Assembly (NCBI RefSeq): GCF_030403745.1
Contig: NZ_JAQMWP010000007.1
Span: 186,001-250,000, forward strand
Source of the DNA: Streptomyces sp. S.PB5
Lineage (GTDB): Bacteria; Actinomycetota; Actinomycetes; Streptomycetales; Streptomycetaceae
DNA length: 64,000 nucleotides
Direction of reading: 5' to 3'
Made by a program: the position numbers and the translations under genes. This document shows, in pieces, positions 40,717 to 49,355 of this stretch. The first letter of the stretch is position 1, and every line of letters begins with the position of its first letter. The notes beneath the pieces were generated by a model. The model did no database searches. It was not told where the DNA came from and worked only from the letters and a program-made list of their open reading frames with translations.

Positions 40717-42648
40717 GTGAGCATGTCCCGCGATCACGTGCAGTCCGCCGAGCGCCCCGCCGGCAGCGCCGAGGCACCGTTCCTCGAGCTGCTGGCCAGG
40801 GGCGCGTCCGCCGACGCCTACGAGCAGCCGGTGCTGGTCGCCCGCGCCGAGGGACGGTCGGCCGAGCGGATCGCCGCGCTCGAACAGGCCAAGCTGGTCG
40901 CGCTGCGCGTGCGCTCGGAGCTGGAGGGAAGGCGTCGCCGCGAGGCCGAGCTCTCCGCGCTCTTCGAGACCGCGCACGACCTCGCGGGGCTGCGGGACCT
41001 GGACGCCGTGCTCCAGGCGATCGTGCAGCGCGCCCGTTCGCTGCTCGGCACGGACGTCGCCTACCTCAGCCTGAACGACCCGGTCCGCGGCGACACCTAC
41101 ATGCGGGTGACCGAGGGCTCGGTCGCCGCCCGCTTCCAGCAGCTGCGGCTCGGGATGGGGGAGGGGCTCGGCGGCCTCGTCGCGCAGACGGCCCGCCCCT
41201 ACGTCACCGACGACTACTTCCAGGACGACCGCTTCCAGCACACCCGCACCATCGACAACGGCGTACGGGACGAGGGCCTGGTCGCCATCCTCGGTGTGCC
41301 CCTGATGCTCGGGCATCACGTGATCGGGGTGCTGTTCGCCGCCGACCGGCGGGCCCGGGTCTTCGAGCGCGAGCAGATCGCCCTGCTGGGCTCCTTCGCC
41401 GCGCTGGCCGCGGCCGCCATCGACACCGCGAACCTGCTCACCGAGACCCGCTCGGCCCTCGCCGACCTGGAGCGCGCCAACGAGATCATCCGGGACCGCA
41501 GCGGGGTCATCGAGCGCGCCTCCGACGTCCACGACCGGCTGGCCGAGCTGGTGCTGCGCGGCGGCGGGGTGCACGACGTGGCGGCCGCCGTCGCCGAAGT
41601 CCTCGACGGCAAGGTCGAGTTCACCGAGGCCGTCGCCACACCGCCCGAGGCACTGGAGGCCTCACGGGCCGAAGGACACGCGGTGCGGCACGGCGACGAC
41701 TGGGTCGCGGCCGTCGCCGCCGGCGGCGAGGTCCTCGGCGCGCTCGTGCTGCACGGCCACCCAGGGCTCGACCCCGTCGACCAGCGCACCCTGGAGCGCG
41801 CGGCCATGGTCACCTCGCTGCTGCTGCTCGCCAGGCGCTCGGCGGCCGAGGCCGAACAGCGCGTCCGCGGCGAACTGCTGGACGACCTGCTGGACGCCCG
41901 CGACCGCGACCCGCGCCTGCTGCGCGAACGCGCCACTCGTCTGTACGCCGACCTCGACGCCGCCCATGTCGTCCTCGCCGCCCGCCTCGACGGCACCGCG
42001 GCCGACGCCGAGCAGGAGGCGGACGCCCGCAGACGCCTGTGGTCCGCGGCCTCCCACCTCGCCGCCACCCGGCACGGCCTGGCCGCCGCCCGCGACGGCG
42101 GCACCGTCCTGCTGCTGCCGCTGAAGCCGGGCGACAGCGCGACCGCCCTGGCCCGCCGCACCGCCCGTCACCTCGGCACGGCCGTCCACGAGGCGGTCAC
42201 CGTCGGCGCGTCCGGGCCGGTCGAGGAGCCGGCGACCCGGCCGGAGAGCGTGGTCGCCGCCTACGAGGAGGGCCGGCGTTGCCTCGACGCGCTGCGGCTC
42301 CTCGGCCGCTCCGGCGATGGCGCCGCCGCGGAGGACTTCGGATTCCTCGGTCTGCTGCTGGCCGGTGACCGGGACATCGCGGGCTTCGTCGACCGCACGA
42401 TCGGTCAGGTCGTGACGTACGACGAACGTCGCGGGACGGACCTCCTGCGCACTCTGGACGCGTACTTCGCCTGCGGTATGAGCCCGGCCCGCACGAAGGA
42501 CGAACTGCATGTCCATGTGAACACGGTCGCGCAGCGGCTGGAGCGCGTGGGCCGCCTGCTGGGGGACGACTGGCAGAGCCCCGCACGTGCTCTGGAGATC
42601 CAACTCGCCCTGCGTCTGCAGCGGTTGTCCGCGGGGAGACAGCACTGA
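40717..42648 (+). CDS. GAF-PucR-type transcriptional regulator
   Basis: 643 residues. A short coiled stretch opens the protein, then a GAF domain at about residues 85-235 (GLRDLDAVLQAIVQRARSLL, GVRDEGLVAILGVPLMLGHH). A second sensor-like region and a GGDEF-like CdaR domain follow (AHVVLAARLDG, VAAYEEGRRCLDALRLLG). The C-terminal PucR helix-turn-helix is FACGMSPARTKDELHVHVNT-like near residues 590-640. It sits right after the hydroxybutyrate dehydrogenase gene and convergent with an MHS transporter, so it probably activates them. The GTG at 40717 is chosen after GAGGA; ATGs at 40705 and 40723 are in frame. Confidence 0.85.
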   Translation: MSMSRDHVQSAERPAGSAEAPFLELLARGASADAYEQPVLVARAEGRSAERIAALEQAKLVALRVRSELEGRRRREAELSALFETAHDLAGLRDLDAVLQAIVQRARSLLGTDVAYLSLNDPVRGDTYMRVTEGSVAARFQQLRLGMGEGLGGLVAQTARPYVTDDYFQDDRFQHTRTIDNGVRDEGLVAILGVPLMLGHHVIGVLFAADRRARVFEREQIALLGSFAALAAAAIDTANLLTETRSALADLERANEIIRDRSGVIERASDVHDRLAELVLRGGGVHDVAAAVAEVLDGKVEFTEAVATPPEALEASRAEGHAVRHGDDWVAAVAAGGEVLGALVLHGHPGLDPVDQRTLERAAMVTSLLLLARRSAAEAEQRVRGELLDDLLDARDRDPRLLRERATRLYADLDAAHVVLAARLDGTAADAEQEADARRRLWSAASHLAATRHGLAAARDGGTVLLLPLKPGDSATALARRTARHLGTAVHEAVTVGASGPVEEPATRPESVVAAYEEGRRCLDALRLLGRSGDGAAAEDFGFLGLLLAGDRDIAGFVDRTIGQVVTYDERRGTDLLRTLDAYFACGMSPARTKDELHVHVNTVAQRLERVGRLLGDDWQSPARALEIQLALRLQRLSAGRQH

Positions 42649-42674
42649 CCCCCGCACGCACGGGCGTACGGGGG
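42649..42674. terminator. Bidirectional terminator between PucR-type regulator and MHS transporter
   Basis: CCCCCG (42649-42654) pairs with CGGGGG (42669-42674), plus an inner ACGC/GCGT pair after one mismatch; the loop is 4 bases. It begins immediately after the regulator's stop codon and lies 15 bases from the transporter stop. Confidence 0.72.
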
Positions 42675-42688
42675 CCGGCTCGAGGGGA

Positions 42689-44074
42689 TCAGACCGTGTG
42701 GGCGTCCGCGGTGGCGGTCCGGGCGGGCTCCGGGGCGGTGGCGGAGCGGACGTCGGCGAGGTCCCGGTTGCGGGTCTCCTTGGCCACGCCCACCGCGATG
42801 AGGGTGAGGACGGCCGCGGCGATCACGTAGAGGGCGATCGGGGTGGAGCTGCCGTAGTCGTTCAGCAGCGCGGTGGCGATCAGCGGGGCGGGTGCGCCGG
42901 CGGCGACCGAGGCGAACTGGGCGCCGATGGAGGCGCCGGAGTAGCGCATCCGGGTCGCGAACATCTCGGAGAAGAAGGCGGCCTGGGGTGCGTACATCGC
43001 CCCGTGCAGCACCAGACCCACGGTCACGGCGAGGATCAGGTTGCCGAAGCCGCCGGTGTCGATGAGGGAGAAGAACGGGAACATCCACAGGCCGATGCCG
43101 GCGGCGCCCAGCAGATACACGGGCCGCCGGCCGATCCGGTCGGAGAGGGCGCCCCACAGCGGGATCACCGCGAAGTGGACGGCCGAGGCGATCAGTACGG
43201 CGTTGAGGGCGGTCTGCTTGGAGACACCGGCCTCGCTGACGGCGTAGACGAGGATGAAGGCGGTGATGACGTAGTAGCTGATGTTCTCGGCCATCCGCGC
43301 GCCCATCGCGACCAGCACGTCCCGCCAGTGATGGCGCAGTACGGACACGATCGGGAGCTTCTCGGCGGCATCCCGCTGGGTGGCCTTGCGCGCCTCGGCG
43401 TGGGCCAGTGCCTGCTTGAAGACCGGCGATTCATCGACAGAGAGACGAATCCACAGACCGACGATCACGAGCACACCGGAGAGCAGGAACGGGATCCGCC
43501 AGCCCCAGCTGGTGAAGGCGCTGTCGGAGAGTACGGCCGTGAGCAGGGACAGCACACCGGTGGCCAGCAGCTGTCCGGCCGGTGCGCCGGTCTGCGGCCA
43601 CGACGCCCAGAACCCGCGGCGCCGGGCGTCCCCGTGCTCGGACACCAGCAGCACGGCCCCGCCCCATTCACCGCCCAGCGCGAAGCCCTGGACCAGACGC
43701 AGCACGGTCAGCAGCACGGGAGCGGCCGAGCCGATCGTCGCGTGTGTGGGCAGCAGCCCGATGGCGAAGGTCGCCCCGCCCATCAGCAGCAGGCTCAGCA
43801 CCAGCAGCTTCTTGCGGCCCAGCCGGTCGCCGTAGTGCCCGAAGACGAGGGCGCCGATGGGCCGGGCGGCGAATCCGACGGCGTACGTCAGGAACGAGAG
43901 CAGGGTGCCGACGAGCGGGTCGGAGTCCGGGAAGAACAGCTTGTTGAAGACGAGGGCGGCGGCGGATCCGTACAGGAAGAAGTCGTACCACTCGATGGTC
44001 GTGCCGATGAGACTGGCGGCGACGATGCGCTTCAGGTTGTTCGGCGTCGGTGGAGCGGGTGCTGCGGAGGCCAT
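42689..44074 (-). CDS. MHS-family metabolite:proton symporter
   Basis: 461 residues, 12 membrane helices. The MFS/MHS signatures are visible: an N-terminal SLIGTTIEWYDFFLYGSAAA, GHYGDRLGRKKLL in loop 2-3, and FALGGEWGGAVLLVSEH, as in KgtP/ShiA/ProP transporters. These carry organic acids or betaines with protons. The position beside hydroxybutyrate dehydrogenase and its regulator suggests a carboxylate substrate, but ProP-like betaine transport cannot be ruled out. The ATG at 44074 follows GAGGAAG; an open extension upstream has no family match. Confidence 0.88.
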   Translation of the reverse strand: MASAAPAPPTPNNLKRIVAASLIGTTIEWYDFFLYGSAAALVFNKLFFPDSDPLVGTLLSFLTYAVGFAARPIGALVFGHYGDRLGRKKLLVLSLLLMGGATFAIGLLPTHATIGSAAPVLLTVLRLVQGFALGGEWGGAVLLVSEHGDARRRGFWASWPQTGAPAGQLLATGVLSLLTAVLSDSAFTSWGWRIPFLLSGVLVIVGLWIRLSVDESPVFKQALAHAEARKATQRDAAEKLPIVSVLRHHWRDVLVAMGARMAENISYYVITAFILVYAVSEAGVSKQTALNAVLIASAVHFAVIPLWGALSDRIGRRPVYLLGAAGIGLWMFPFFSLIDTGGFGNLILAVTVGLVLHGAMYAPQAAFFSEMFATRMRYSGASIGAQFASVAAGAPAPLIATALLNDYGSSTPIALYVIAAAVLTLIAVGVAKETRNRDLADVRSATAPEPARTATADAHTV

Positions 44075-44263
44075 GAGCGCCACTTCCTCGTGTGCGGTGG
44101 GGACGGGTACGTGTGGCACACCGTAGAAATCCACAGGTCAGGCGCACATGTGGTGGGACAACATAGTTCGGCCGTGGAGTGTGAGCGCGGCCTCTACGTC
44201 GGGCACGCGAGAGCTGTGGTTTCGCCCGCGTCCGGGACGTGTCGGACGGCTGGATGTGAGCCG

Positions 44264-44710
44264 TCAGAGGGTGCCGGAGTCGTAGTCCTCGCGGTGTGCG
44301 AAGACCTCGTCCATGTGCGTCTGCGCCCACGCTCTGATCCCGCGCGTCATCTGGTGGAGCGAGAGACCGAGGTCGGTCAGCTCGTAGGTGACGGTGACAG
44401 GGACGGTCGGCGTCACGGTCCGCGTGAGCAGACCGTCGCGCTCCAGCGACCGTAGCGTCTGGGTCAGCATCTTCTGGCTGACCCCGGCCAGAAGACGAGC
44501 GATCTCGGAGTAGCGCATCGCCTGCGGAGCGTCCGCGTCTGCTGCACCGGGCCGGCCAGGGCCGCTGTCGCCGCCCAGCGCACACAGGATCAGGACGACC
44601 CACTTGTCCGAGATCCGGTCGATCAGCTGCCGGCTGGGGCACCCTGCCAGGAACGCGTTGTACTCCACCTTGGCCTGAGCCCTCTTCTCGGCCGCCTTCA
44701 TCGTCGCCAC
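44264..44710 (-). CDS. HxlR-family transcriptional regulator
   Basis: 148 residues. HxlR winged-helix marks: an N-terminal Cys in FLAGCPSRQLIDRISDKW, then WVVLILCALGG, the recognition region YSEIARLLAGVSQKMLTQTL, and RSLERDGLLTRTVTPTVPV. Such proteins often sense aldehydes, quinones or redox state. An insertion of about 15 residues (DSGPGRPGAADADAP) lies before the recognition helix. The GTG at 44710 is chosen, 8 bases after GAGAGG; a GTG at 44719 and an ATG at 44701 are possible. It is divergent from an aldo-keto reductase gene, its likely target. Confidence 0.85.
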   Translation of the reverse strand: MATMKAAEKRAQAKVEYNAFLAGCPSRQLIDRISDKWVVLILCALGGDSGPGRPGAADADAPQAMRYSEIARLLAGVSQKMLTQTLRSLERDGLLTRTVTPTVPVTVTYELTDLGLSLHQMTRGIRAWAQTHMDEVFAHREDYDSGTL

Positions 44711-44741
44711 TGATCGCACCTCTCACGGATGGGTGGGTTAC

Positions 44742-44774
44742 GCACTCCCAAGTGCCTACTTCCCGACAGGAAGT
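44742..44774. promoter_or_regulatory. HxlR operator candidates (two adjacent inverted repeats)
   Basis: GCACT-N4-AGTGC at 44742-44755 and ACTTCC-N5-GGAAGT at 44758-44774, both perfect, side by side in the 132-base gap between the divergent HxlR and aldo-keto reductase genes. These are the natural candidates for autoregulation and for control of the reductase. Confidence 0.6.
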
Positions 44775-44842
44775 TTCTCTCCAATGCTGATGCAGGGAGG
44801 CAGCAGACGCCACCCCCCAAGTGCACGACGAAAGGCAGCAGG

Positions 44843-45715
44843 ATGAGCACACCCGCCCCCTCTCTTCCCGGCGGCACCTGGACTCTGGGTGACCTGACCG
44901 TCACCCGGTTCGGCTACGGTGCCATGCAACTGGCCGGACCGTGGGTCATGGGGCCGCCCGCCGATCGGGAGGACGCCCTGGCCGTTCTGCGGGAAGCGGT
45001 CGGCCTCGGTGTCACCCACATCGACACCAGCGACGCCTACGGGCCGCGCGTCACCAATGAGTTGATCCGCGAGGCGCTGCACCCTTATCCCGAGTCGCTG
45101 CACATCGTGACCAAGGTGGGTGCGACCCGCGACGAACAGGGTGGCTGGCCCACGGCCCGGCGACCCGAAGATCTGCGCCGCCAGGTCCACGACAACCTCA
45201 CCTCTCTCCGGCTCGACGTACTCGACCTGGTCAACCTCCGACTCGGCAACGCCGAAGGTCCCCAGCCCGGCTCGCTCGCCGAGGCCTTCGAGACACTCGT
45301 CGAACTTCGGACGCAGGGCCTGATCCGCCACCTCGGGGTCAGCAACGCCACCGAGGAGCAGGTCGCCGAGGCACAGGGCATCGCGCCGATCGTGTGTGTG
45401 CAGAACATGTACAACCTCGCCCACCGCCACGACGACAAGCTCATCGACCGGCTCGCCACCGACGGCGTCGCGTACGTGCCCTTCTTCCCCCTCGGGGGCT
45501 TCACCCCGCTGCAGTCCTCGGCTCTCTCGGCGGTCGCCGCGCGACTGGAGGCGACACCGATGTCGGTCGCCCTGGCCTGGCTGCTGCAGCGTTCCCCGAA
45601 CATCCTGCTCATCCCCGGCACGTCATCGACGGCGCACCTGCGCGAGAACATCGCCGGCGCGGGACTCTCCCTCTCGGATGAGGACCTGACCGAGCTGGAC
45701 GACATCAGCCGCTGA
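44843..45715 (+). CDS. Aldo/keto reductase
   Basis: 290 residues. The AKR barrel signatures are present: FGYGAMQLAGPWVMGPP, DTSDAYGPRVTNELIREAL containing the catalytic Asp and Tyr, and TKVGATRDEQGGW containing the Lys. Late motifs are LIRHLGVSNATEEQVAEAQG and the cofactor end LLIPGTSSTAHLRENI. It is an NADPH-dependent carbonyl reductase; the exact substrate is unknown. The ATG at 44843 follows CAGGATG weakly. The divergent HxlR gene and paired inverted repeats suggest induction by an aldehyde or electrophile. Confidence 0.9.
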   Translation: MSTPAPSLPGGTWTLGDLTVTRFGYGAMQLAGPWVMGPPADREDALAVLREAVGLGVTHIDTSDAYGPRVTNELIREALHPYPESLHIVTKVGATRDEQGGWPTARRPEDLRRQVHDNLTSLRLDVLDLVNLRLGNAEGPQPGSLAEAFETLVELRTQGLIRHLGVSNATEEQVAEAQGIAPIVCVQNMYNLAHRHDDKLIDRLATDGVAYVPFFPLGGFTPLQSSALSAVAARLEATPMSVALAWLLQRSPNILLIPGTSSTAHLRENIAGAGLSLSDEDLTELDDISR

Positions 45716-45831
45716 TTCCCACCAGCCGCTGGTACGGGTCCGTCGAAAAAAGGTGCGCGGAGATGTCGATCCAGGCACGCTCAGTTCGACGCAGAGGTGA
45801 GAGAAGGCCACCAACACGAGAGGTGAAGGCC

Positions 45832-46470
45832 ATGCCCAAGGTCCGGGTTCACAACGTGACGATCTCCCTCGACGGCTTCCTGGCCGGTCCGAACCAGCGA
45901 CTGGACGCGCCCTTCGGCGACGGCGTCGGCTGGGGCGACGAGCTGCACAGCTGGTTCGTCTCCGCGTCGGAGGACTCCGCCGCCGGCAAGTCCGGGATCG
46001 ACGTCGACTACTTCGACCGCGCCGATCGGAACGTCGGCGCGACGATCATGGGGCGGAACATGTTCGGGCCGCAGCGCGGTCCGTGGGAGGACGAGTCCTG
46101 GAAGGGCTGGTGGGGCGACAACCCGCCCTACCACCACGACGTCTTCGTGCACACCCACCATCTGCGCCCCACGCTGGAGATGGCCGGCGGCACGGTCTTC
46201 CACTTCACCGACGAGCCGCCGGAGACGGTGCTGCAGCGTGCCTTCGACGCCGCGGACGGCAAGGACGTCCGGATCGGCGGCGGCGCGGCGGTCATCCAGC
46301 AGTATCTGCGCGCCGGGCTGATCGACGAGCTCCACCTGGTGATCGCGCCGATGCTCATCGGACGCGGGGAGCGGCTGTTCGAGAACCTGGGTGAGGGGAT
46401 CGACGGCTACCGGGTGTCCGAACTGGTCGGCTCGCCGACCGTCACGCACGCTCTGCTGGTCCGCCGCTGA
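45832..46470 (+). CDS. Dihydrofolate reductase-like (RibD C-terminal) protein
   Basis: 212 residues. The RibD_C/DHFR-like fold is seen in VRVHNVTISLDGFLAGPNQ, ATIMGRNMFGPQRGPW, VFVHTHHLRPTLEM, and the nucleotide-binding DVRIGGGAAVIQQYLRAGLI with DELHLVIAPMLIGRGERLF. These stand-alone proteins are NADPH reductases of mostly unknown substrate. The ATG at 45832 lies behind GAGGTGAAGG. It is convergent with the ABC permease; a small CCCGC/GCGGG hairpin at 46489-46503 may end transcription. Confidence 0.88.
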   Translation: MPKVRVHNVTISLDGFLAGPNQRLDAPFGDGVGWGDELHSWFVSASEDSAAGKSGIDVDYFDRADRNVGATIMGRNMFGPQRGPWEDESWKGWWGDNPPYHHDVFVHTHHLRPTLEMAGGTVFHFTDEPPETVLQRAFDAADGKDVRIGGGAAVIQQYLRAGLIDELHLVIAPMLIGRGERLFENLGEGIDGYRVSELVGSPTVTHALLVRR

Positions 46471-46513
46471 GCACAACGCCCGGCGGCACCCGCACTGAGC
46501 GGGGCTTCAGACG

Positions 46514-47302
46514 TCAGCCGTGTTCGGTGGTGTCCCTGACCCAGGGGAGTGCCCAGCGTTCCAGCAGCACCAGGGCGAAGTAGAGGAGGATGCTCATCAG
46601 GCCGATCAGGATGATTGCGGCCCAGGCGGTGGCGGTGTCGCCCACGCCGCCGGCCTGCACGATCAGGTAGCCCAAGCCGGCCTCACCGGCCTGGAACTCG
46701 CCGATGACCGCACCGATCGCGGCGAGCGGCATGGCGACCTTCAAGCCGACGAAGATCTGCGGCAGGGCGGCGGGCAGCCGTATCTTGCGGAATGCCTGCC
46801 AGCGGGAGGCATCGAGCGAGCGTGCCAGCTCGGCCAGGTCCGACGGGGTCGAGGTGAGGCCGGTCGCCGTGGAGAGCACGATCGGGAAGAAGCAGAGCAG
46901 GAAGACCATGGTGAGGACCGGCTTCTGACCCCAGCCGAGCGCCCCCACCAGCAGAGGTCCGAGCGCGATCTTCGGCACCGCGTTCACGGCGACCAGCAGT
47001 GGCGTGAACATGCGCTCCAGTACCCGCGAGGCGGCCAGCGACAGTCCGATCGCGACTCCGCAGACGGTGGACAGGACGAAGCCGACGACCGTCTCCACCG
47101 TGGTGTCGCCGGTGTGTTCCAGGAACCGGCCCGGGGCCGCGGTGAAGGCCGAGAACACCGCGCCCGGCGGTGGCAGTACCGCCGGGTGGATCACCTTCAG
47201 CGCCGAGGTCAGCAGCCACCACACGCCGAGCGCGACCAGCAGCCCGGCGACGGGCGACAGGACGATGCCGAAGCCCCTCGCACTCCTGGCACGGCCCTTC
47301 AC
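46514..47302 (-). CDS. SsuC/TauC-type ABC importer permease
   Basis: 262 residues with six membrane helices. The EAA loop is ELARSLDASRWQAFRKIRLP followed by AALPQIFVGLKVAM, which marks the nitrate/sulfonate/taurine permease group. An early motif HPAVLPPPGAVFSAF is also typical. It starts GTG 47302, 13 bases after the binding-protein stop, so the two are one unit. The partner ATPase lies on the other strand at 48570. The substrate is open: sulfonates, or a thiamine-precursor-like compound given the NMT1-type binding protein. Confidence 0.88.
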   Translation of the reverse strand: MKGRARSARGFGIVLSPVAGLLVALGVWWLLTSALKVIHPAVLPPPGAVFSAFTAAPGRFLEHTGDTTVETVVGFVLSTVCGVAIGLSLAASRVLERMFTPLLVAVNAVPKIALGPLLVGALGWGQKPVLTMVFLLCFFPIVLSTATGLTSTPSDLAELARSLDASRWQAFRKIRLPAALPQIFVGLKVAMPLAAIGAVIGEFQAGEAGLGYLIVQAGGVGDTATAWAAIILIGLMSILLYFALVLLERWALPWVRDTTEHG

Positions 47303-47315
47303 CGGCGCGGCGCGC

Positions 47316-48350
47316 TCAGCCCTTCGGTACCAGGTCGAAGTCGATGATCTGCTCAGGAGTCATTCCCTTCGGCAACGTGCCCGCGTCCTCCAGGATCCCG
47401 ATGCTCTTCGCCACCCGGCCGGAGTCCACCGTCCCGATCGCCGCGCCGGAACCGTCCTTCGGCGTGACGTACGCGGCCATCAACTCCAACTCGGCTGCCG
47501 CGGCGGCCGGATTGGTGGTGTCCACGTGCCGTTTCAGGATCGAGGAGGCTTCCTCGGTGTGGGCGAGGCTGTACTCCAGGCCTTTGAGCAGTGCCCCGGT
47601 GAACCGCCGCACCCCCTCCGGATCCTGCTCGGCGGTCTTCCTCGACGTGATCAGTACGTTCCCGTACAGGTCGGGTATCACATCGCTGTACGGCAGCAGC
47701 ACGGCCTTCTTCTTCGTCACCGCCTCGACGGTCGGCTTGCCCACCACGAACTGGCCGATGCCGTCCACCGATCCGCCGGCAAGCGTGCCCATCAGGGTCT
47801 GTGCCTCGCCGTTGACCCAGGTCACCTTGGCGGCGTCCACGCCGGCCAGCCGGGCGTACGTCGGGAAGAGGTTGCGCACGACGGAGCCGGGCGTGTCGGC
47901 GAGCCGTTTGCCCTCCAGGTCCTTCGGTTTCGCGATGCCGTTGCCCTCGGTGGTGGCGATCGCGGCCATGGTGTGCTGCTGGATGGCGGCCACCGCGACG
48001 AAGTCCTTCGCCTGACCGTTGCCCATGTTGAGCAGACCGCCCGTCAGGTCGATGGGGCCGAACTGCGCCTGTCCGCTCACGACGGCCGGGATCACCCCGC
48101 CGGTGCCCTGGCCCGGCCTGATCGTCACATCGAAGCCGGCCTCTTCGAAGTACCCCTTGTCCTTGGCGACCCAGGCGTACGCGTCCCGGCCGAAGTTGCC
48201 GAAGGAGGTCAGATAGGTCACCTTCTTCAGGGCCCCGCCATCGGTACCGGTGTCCGTGTCGGAATCCGAGTCTCCGCACCCCGCCGCCAGCGCCAGCGCT
48301 GTGGCCAGGGATACCGCGGCGACCGTACGGGCGAACCTGATCATGCGCAC
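47316..48350 (-). CDS. NMT1/THI5-like ABC substrate-binding lipoprotein
   Basis: 344 residues. The lipobox is LALAAGCGDS at about residue 25, followed by an acidic Asp/Ser/Thr spacer. The mature domain has VTYLTSFGNFGRDAYAWVAK, KGYFEEAGFDVTIRPG, and VVSGQAQFGPIDLTGGLL, the pattern of SsuA/ThiY-type periplasmic proteins. It captures the substrate for the downstream permease. The GTG at 48350 is chosen because AAAGGA lies 7 bases upstream; an ATG at 48344 is in frame. It is divergent from its own ATPase gene across a 219-base gap. Confidence 0.88.
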   Translation of the reverse strand: MRMIRFARTVAAVSLATALALAAGCGDSDSDTDTGTDGGALKKVTYLTSFGNFGRDAYAWVAKDKGYFEEAGFDVTIRPGQGTGGVIPAVVSGQAQFGPIDLTGGLLNMGNGQAKDFVAVAAIQQHTMAAIATTEGNGIAKPKDLEGKRLADTPGSVVRNLFPTYARLAGVDAAKVTWVNGEAQTLMGTLAGGSVDGIGQFVVGKPTVEAVTKKKAVLLPYSDVIPDLYGNVLITSRKTAEQDPEGVRRFTGALLKGLEYSLAHTEEASSILKRHVDTTNPAAAAAELELMAAYVTPKDGSGAAIGTVDSGRVAKSIGILEDAGTLPKGMTPEQIIDFDLVPKG

Positions 48351-48569
48351 GGTGTTGTCCTTTCGGAACGGTGTGACGGAACCGCCGAGGGCATGACACT
48401 TGGTGCGGTCAACAGCCTACGAGCGATGAGCAGTTGTGGGCCAGATGCAGGGCAAGGGGGCATGCGCCGAGCCGACGACGGGTACCGTCGACCGGCCTGC
48501 CGCGGGTAGCCTGACCGGGCGTCAGGACCCGGCCGGCAGCGATGGCCCGTGGATGGGGGAGACCGCCGG

Positions 48570-49355
48570 ATGATCAGACTCACCGGTGTGTCCAAGAGCT
48601 TCACCGGCCGGTCCGGTGCGACGACGGCGCTCCAGGACATCGGCCTGCACATCGCCGAGGGCGAGTTCGTGGCGGTCGTGGGCCGGTCCGGGTGCGGCAA
48701 GTCCACACTGCTCAGGCTGATCGCCGGACTGCTGCCGGTCACCGAGGGCGTGATCACCATCGGCGGCGAGCAGGTCACCGGAGCCCGGCGGGATGTCGCC
48801 ATGCTGTTCCAGCGGCCGGCGCTGCTGCCCTGGCGGTCCGTCCTGGACAACGTCCTGCTGCCCGTGGAGATCTTCGGCTGGAACAGGGCGCAGCATCGCG
48901 AACGGGCGTACCGGCTGCTGGGGACGGCCGGGCTGAGCGGTTTCGAGAGGCACCGGCCGCACGAGCTCTCCGGCGGCATGCAGCAGCGGGTCGCGCTGTG
49001 CCGGTCGCTGATGGGCGAGCCGCGGGTGCTGCTCATGGACGAGCCCTTCTCCGCACTCGACGCGCTGACCCGCGCGGACCTCGCGGTGGAGCTGCAGCGC
49101 ATCCATCTCGCGAACGCGTCCACCGTCGTCTTCGTCACCCACTCGACGGACGAGGCCGTGCTGCTCGCCGACCGGGTGGTGGTCCTCACCCCGCGCCCGG
49201 GCCGGATCCGCGGGATCGTCGACATCGCCATACCCCGGCCGAGGACGCTGGGCCGCACCGAGCACCTGGACGAAGCGGCCCGCTGCAGCGCCGACCTGCA
49301 CGAGCTGCTGATGGAACGGGACATGTCCCCGGCGGCCGAGACGGAGGGGCGATGA
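48570..49355 (+). CDS. SsuB/TauB-type ABC importer ATPase
   Basis: 261 residues. Walker A is GRSGCGKSTLLR, the Q-loop is MLFQRPALLPWRSV, the signature is LSGGMQQRVAL, and Walker B is VLLMDEPFSALD, followed by H in VFVTHSTDEAV. This matches ATPases of the nitrate/sulfonate/taurine class. I chose the ATG at 48570 after GGGGGAG rather than the GTG at 48549. It energises the permease and binding protein encoded on the opposite strand. It overlaps the LLM oxidoreductase gene by 4 bases (ATGA). Confidence 0.9.
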   Translation: MIRLTGVSKSFTGRSGATTALQDIGLHIAEGEFVAVVGRSGCGKSTLLRLIAGLLPVTEGVITIGGEQVTGARRDVAMLFQRPALLPWRSVLDNVLLPVEIFGWNRAQHRERAYRLLGTAGLSGFERHRPHELSGGMQQRVALCRSLMGEPRVLLMDEPFSALDALTRADLAVELQRIHLANASTVVFVTHSTDEAVLLADRVVVLTPRPGRIRGIVDIAIPRPRTLGRTEHLDEAARCSADLHELLMERDMSPAAETEGR

